A stretch of 64,000 nucleotides of DNA from Clostridiales bacterium. Its GTDB lineage: Bacteria; Bacillota; Clostridia; Oscillospirales; Ruminococcaceae. The notes below the pieces were generated by a model, which was given only the letters and a program-made list of their open reading frames with translations, did no database searches and was not told the origin of the DNA. Numbering within the stretch: position 1 is the stretch's first letter; each line of letters begins with the position of its first letter. The position numbers and the translations under genes are program-made. The stretch covers positions 124,001 through 188,000 of the forward strand of contig JAHZAY010000001.1 of assembly GCA_019423685.1 (NCBI GenBank), in the 5' to 3' direction. Positions 62,969 through 64,000 of this stretch are shown here, piece by piece.

Positions 62969-64000
62969 CTACTTGGCGACGATATTGACAAGCTTTCCAG
63001 GTACGACAATCTCCTTGACGATCGTCTTGCCTTCCAGGATGGATGCGACGATGTTGTTGGCCTTAGCCGCAGCGAGCATCTCCTCTTTGGTGGCGTCGGA
63101 AGCGACTTGGATTCTGGCTTTGATCTTGCCGGAAACCTGAACGGCGATCTCGACGGTGGCGTCGACACATTTTGCCTCATCGTACGTCGGCCAGCTCTGC
63201 TGGTTGAGCATGCCGCCAAAGTTCTGTGCTTCCCAGATCTCCTCTGTGATGTGTGGCGCAAATGGGTTGAGCAGGATCAGGAAGGTGGACAGCTCCTTGC
63301 GGGAGACGGTCTTGCGGTCGGCAATGTCGTTGATCAGCGACATCAAGGTGGCGATGGCGGTGTTGTACTTCATCTCCTCGATGTCCTCGCTGACCTTCTT
63401 GATGGCCTTGTGGAAGGCGCTTTCCAGCTCTGGAGAGTACTCCTCGCTGTCGTTGACCATATCTTGCAGCGCCCAGACGCGCTCCAGGAAGCGCTTGCAA
63501 CCCTTGATCGAAGAGGTGGACCACGGCGCACTCTTTTCAAAGTCGCCGATGAACATCTCATACAGGCGCATTGTGTCGGCGCCGTACTCGTTGACGATGT
63601 CGTCCGGGTTGACGACGTTGCCGCGGGATTTGCTCATCTTCTCGCCGTTTTCACCGAGGATCATGCCGTGGCTGGTGCGCTTTGCATACGGTTCCGGTGT
63701 GCTGACTACGCCGATATCGTACAGGAACTTGTGCCAGAAACGGGAGTAGAGCAGGTGCAAAGTGGTGTGCTCCATGCCGCCATTGTACCAGTTGACCGGG
63801 GTCCAGTAGTCCAGCGCCTCTTTGGAAGCCAGGCAGTCATTGTTGTGCGGGTCGCAGTAGCGCAGGTAGTACCAGGAGGAACCAGCCCACTGCGGCATGG
63901 TATCGGTCTCTCTCTTTGCCGGTCCGCCGCAGTGCGGGCAGGTGGTGTTGACCCAATCGGTCATCTTGGCAAGCGGAGACTGGCCGTCATCGGTCTGCTC
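62969..64000 (-). CDS. leuS: Leucyl-tRNA synthetase, C-terminal part (cut by window edge)
   Basis: Class I synthetase that charges tRNA-Leu. Only the last 343 codons are inside. Visible: TCPHCGGPAKRETDTMPQWA of the late catalytic insertion, WYNGGMEHTTLHLLYSRFW, the KMSKS motif in GEKMSKSRGNVVNPDDI, then the anticodon-binding helical domain and the small C-terminal domain ending VVPGKLVNIVAK. The frame continues to base 64000 without a start. No neighbour downstream except rpsU, in the same orientation, 199 bases away with its own promoter. Confidence 0.97.
   Translation of the reverse strand, partial: EQTDDGQSPLAKMTDWVNTTCPHCGGPAKRETDTMPQWAGSSWYYLRYCDPHNNDCLASKEALDYWTPVNWYNGGMEHTTLHLLYSRFWHKFLYDIGVVSTPEPYAKRTSHGMILGENGEKMSKSRGNVVNPDDIVNEYGADTMRLYEMFIGDFEKSAPWSTSSIKGCKRFLERVWALQDMVNDSEEYSPELESAFHKAIKKVSEDIEEMKYNTAIATLMSLINDIADRKTVSRKELSTFLILLNPFAPHITEEIWEAQNFGGMLNQQSWPTYDEAKCVDATVEIAVQVSGKIKARIQVASDATKEEMLAAAKANNIVASILEGKTIVKEIVVPGKLVNIVAK

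Overview
The window looks like chromosome from an anaerobic member of the Clostridia, probably Oscillospiraceae/Ruminococcaceae-like. This is inferred from gene content: an Rnf ion-pumping complex with its flavin transferase, an Asp23-nusB-xseAB-ispA-dxs operon, YitT, DUF3842, a CD1247-type acidic zinc protein next to efp, and ClpE. Regulatory signals are Firmicutes-like: strong GGAGG ribosome binding sites, TTGACA/TATAAT promoters with 16-19 bp spacers, and many GC-rich hairpin terminators. The genes are dense and mostly housekeeping. I see no phage, insertion sequence, CRISPR array or rRNA, and one tRNA. Both ends cut genes: dxs at the left, leuS at the right.

Layout. 1-6.2 kb (minus): an operon from Asp23 through nusB, a TsaD-like paralogue, xseA, xseB, ispA and a YuiD-type protein to dxs, combining RNA/DNA metabolism with isoprenoid synthesis. 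6.2-12.3 kb: M56 peptidase, secreted amidase, two YitT proteins around a small zinc-ribbon protein, and a DUF6506-like protein. 12.5-19.5 kb (plus): an apparently membrane-anchored CbiK chelatase, leucyl aminopeptidase, CutC, a large transglutaminase-type protein, a mini-MGMT protein and Tag. 19.5-21.3 kb: Xaa-Pro aminopeptidase. 21.5-28.2 kb (minus): apbE, a Gx transporter and rnfCDGEAB, apparently one eight-gene unit that includes the enzyme that flavinylates RnfG and RnfD.

28.5-37.6 kb: a UvrA-like ATPase lacking the UvrB-binding region, a nitroreductase, tRNA-Thr(CGU), a 1617-residue alpha-2-macroglobulin-like lipoprotein, and a stand-alone fumarase beta-type subunit behind a coiled-coil DivIVA-like protein. 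38.6-42.6 kb (minus): the nickel-pincer cofactor genes larE-larB-larC behind a DUF3842 gene. LarC carries a long His/Cys-rich repeat insert, and a strong terminator hairpin sits immediately before the larE ribosome binding site, which suggests attenuation. 42.7-50.9 kb: a hypothetical membrane protein, a CNNM/CorC protein, a MATE exporter behind a MerR-type 19-bp-spacer promoter, a DUF1624 membrane protein, a ProX/YbaK deacylase, a MerR regulator, cca and a VOC protein. 50.9-55.4 kb (minus): a three-gene MacB/LolD-like ABC exporter operon whose ATPase ends in 25-residue tandem repeats. 55.5-64 kb (minus): clpE, a LysR regulator with a 23-bp palindrome, the CD1247-like protein, efp, aroQ, an endonuclease IV-like protein, a YqeG phosphatase, rpsU and leuS.

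The most interesting items are the lar leader/attenuator with the His-rich LarC and DUF3842 linkage, the anchored CbiK, the MerR-type MATE promoter, the repeat-tailed ABC ATPase operon and the UvrA-like protein. No wholly unknown defence or mobile system was found. All functional calls come from reading motifs in the sequence; no database search was run.
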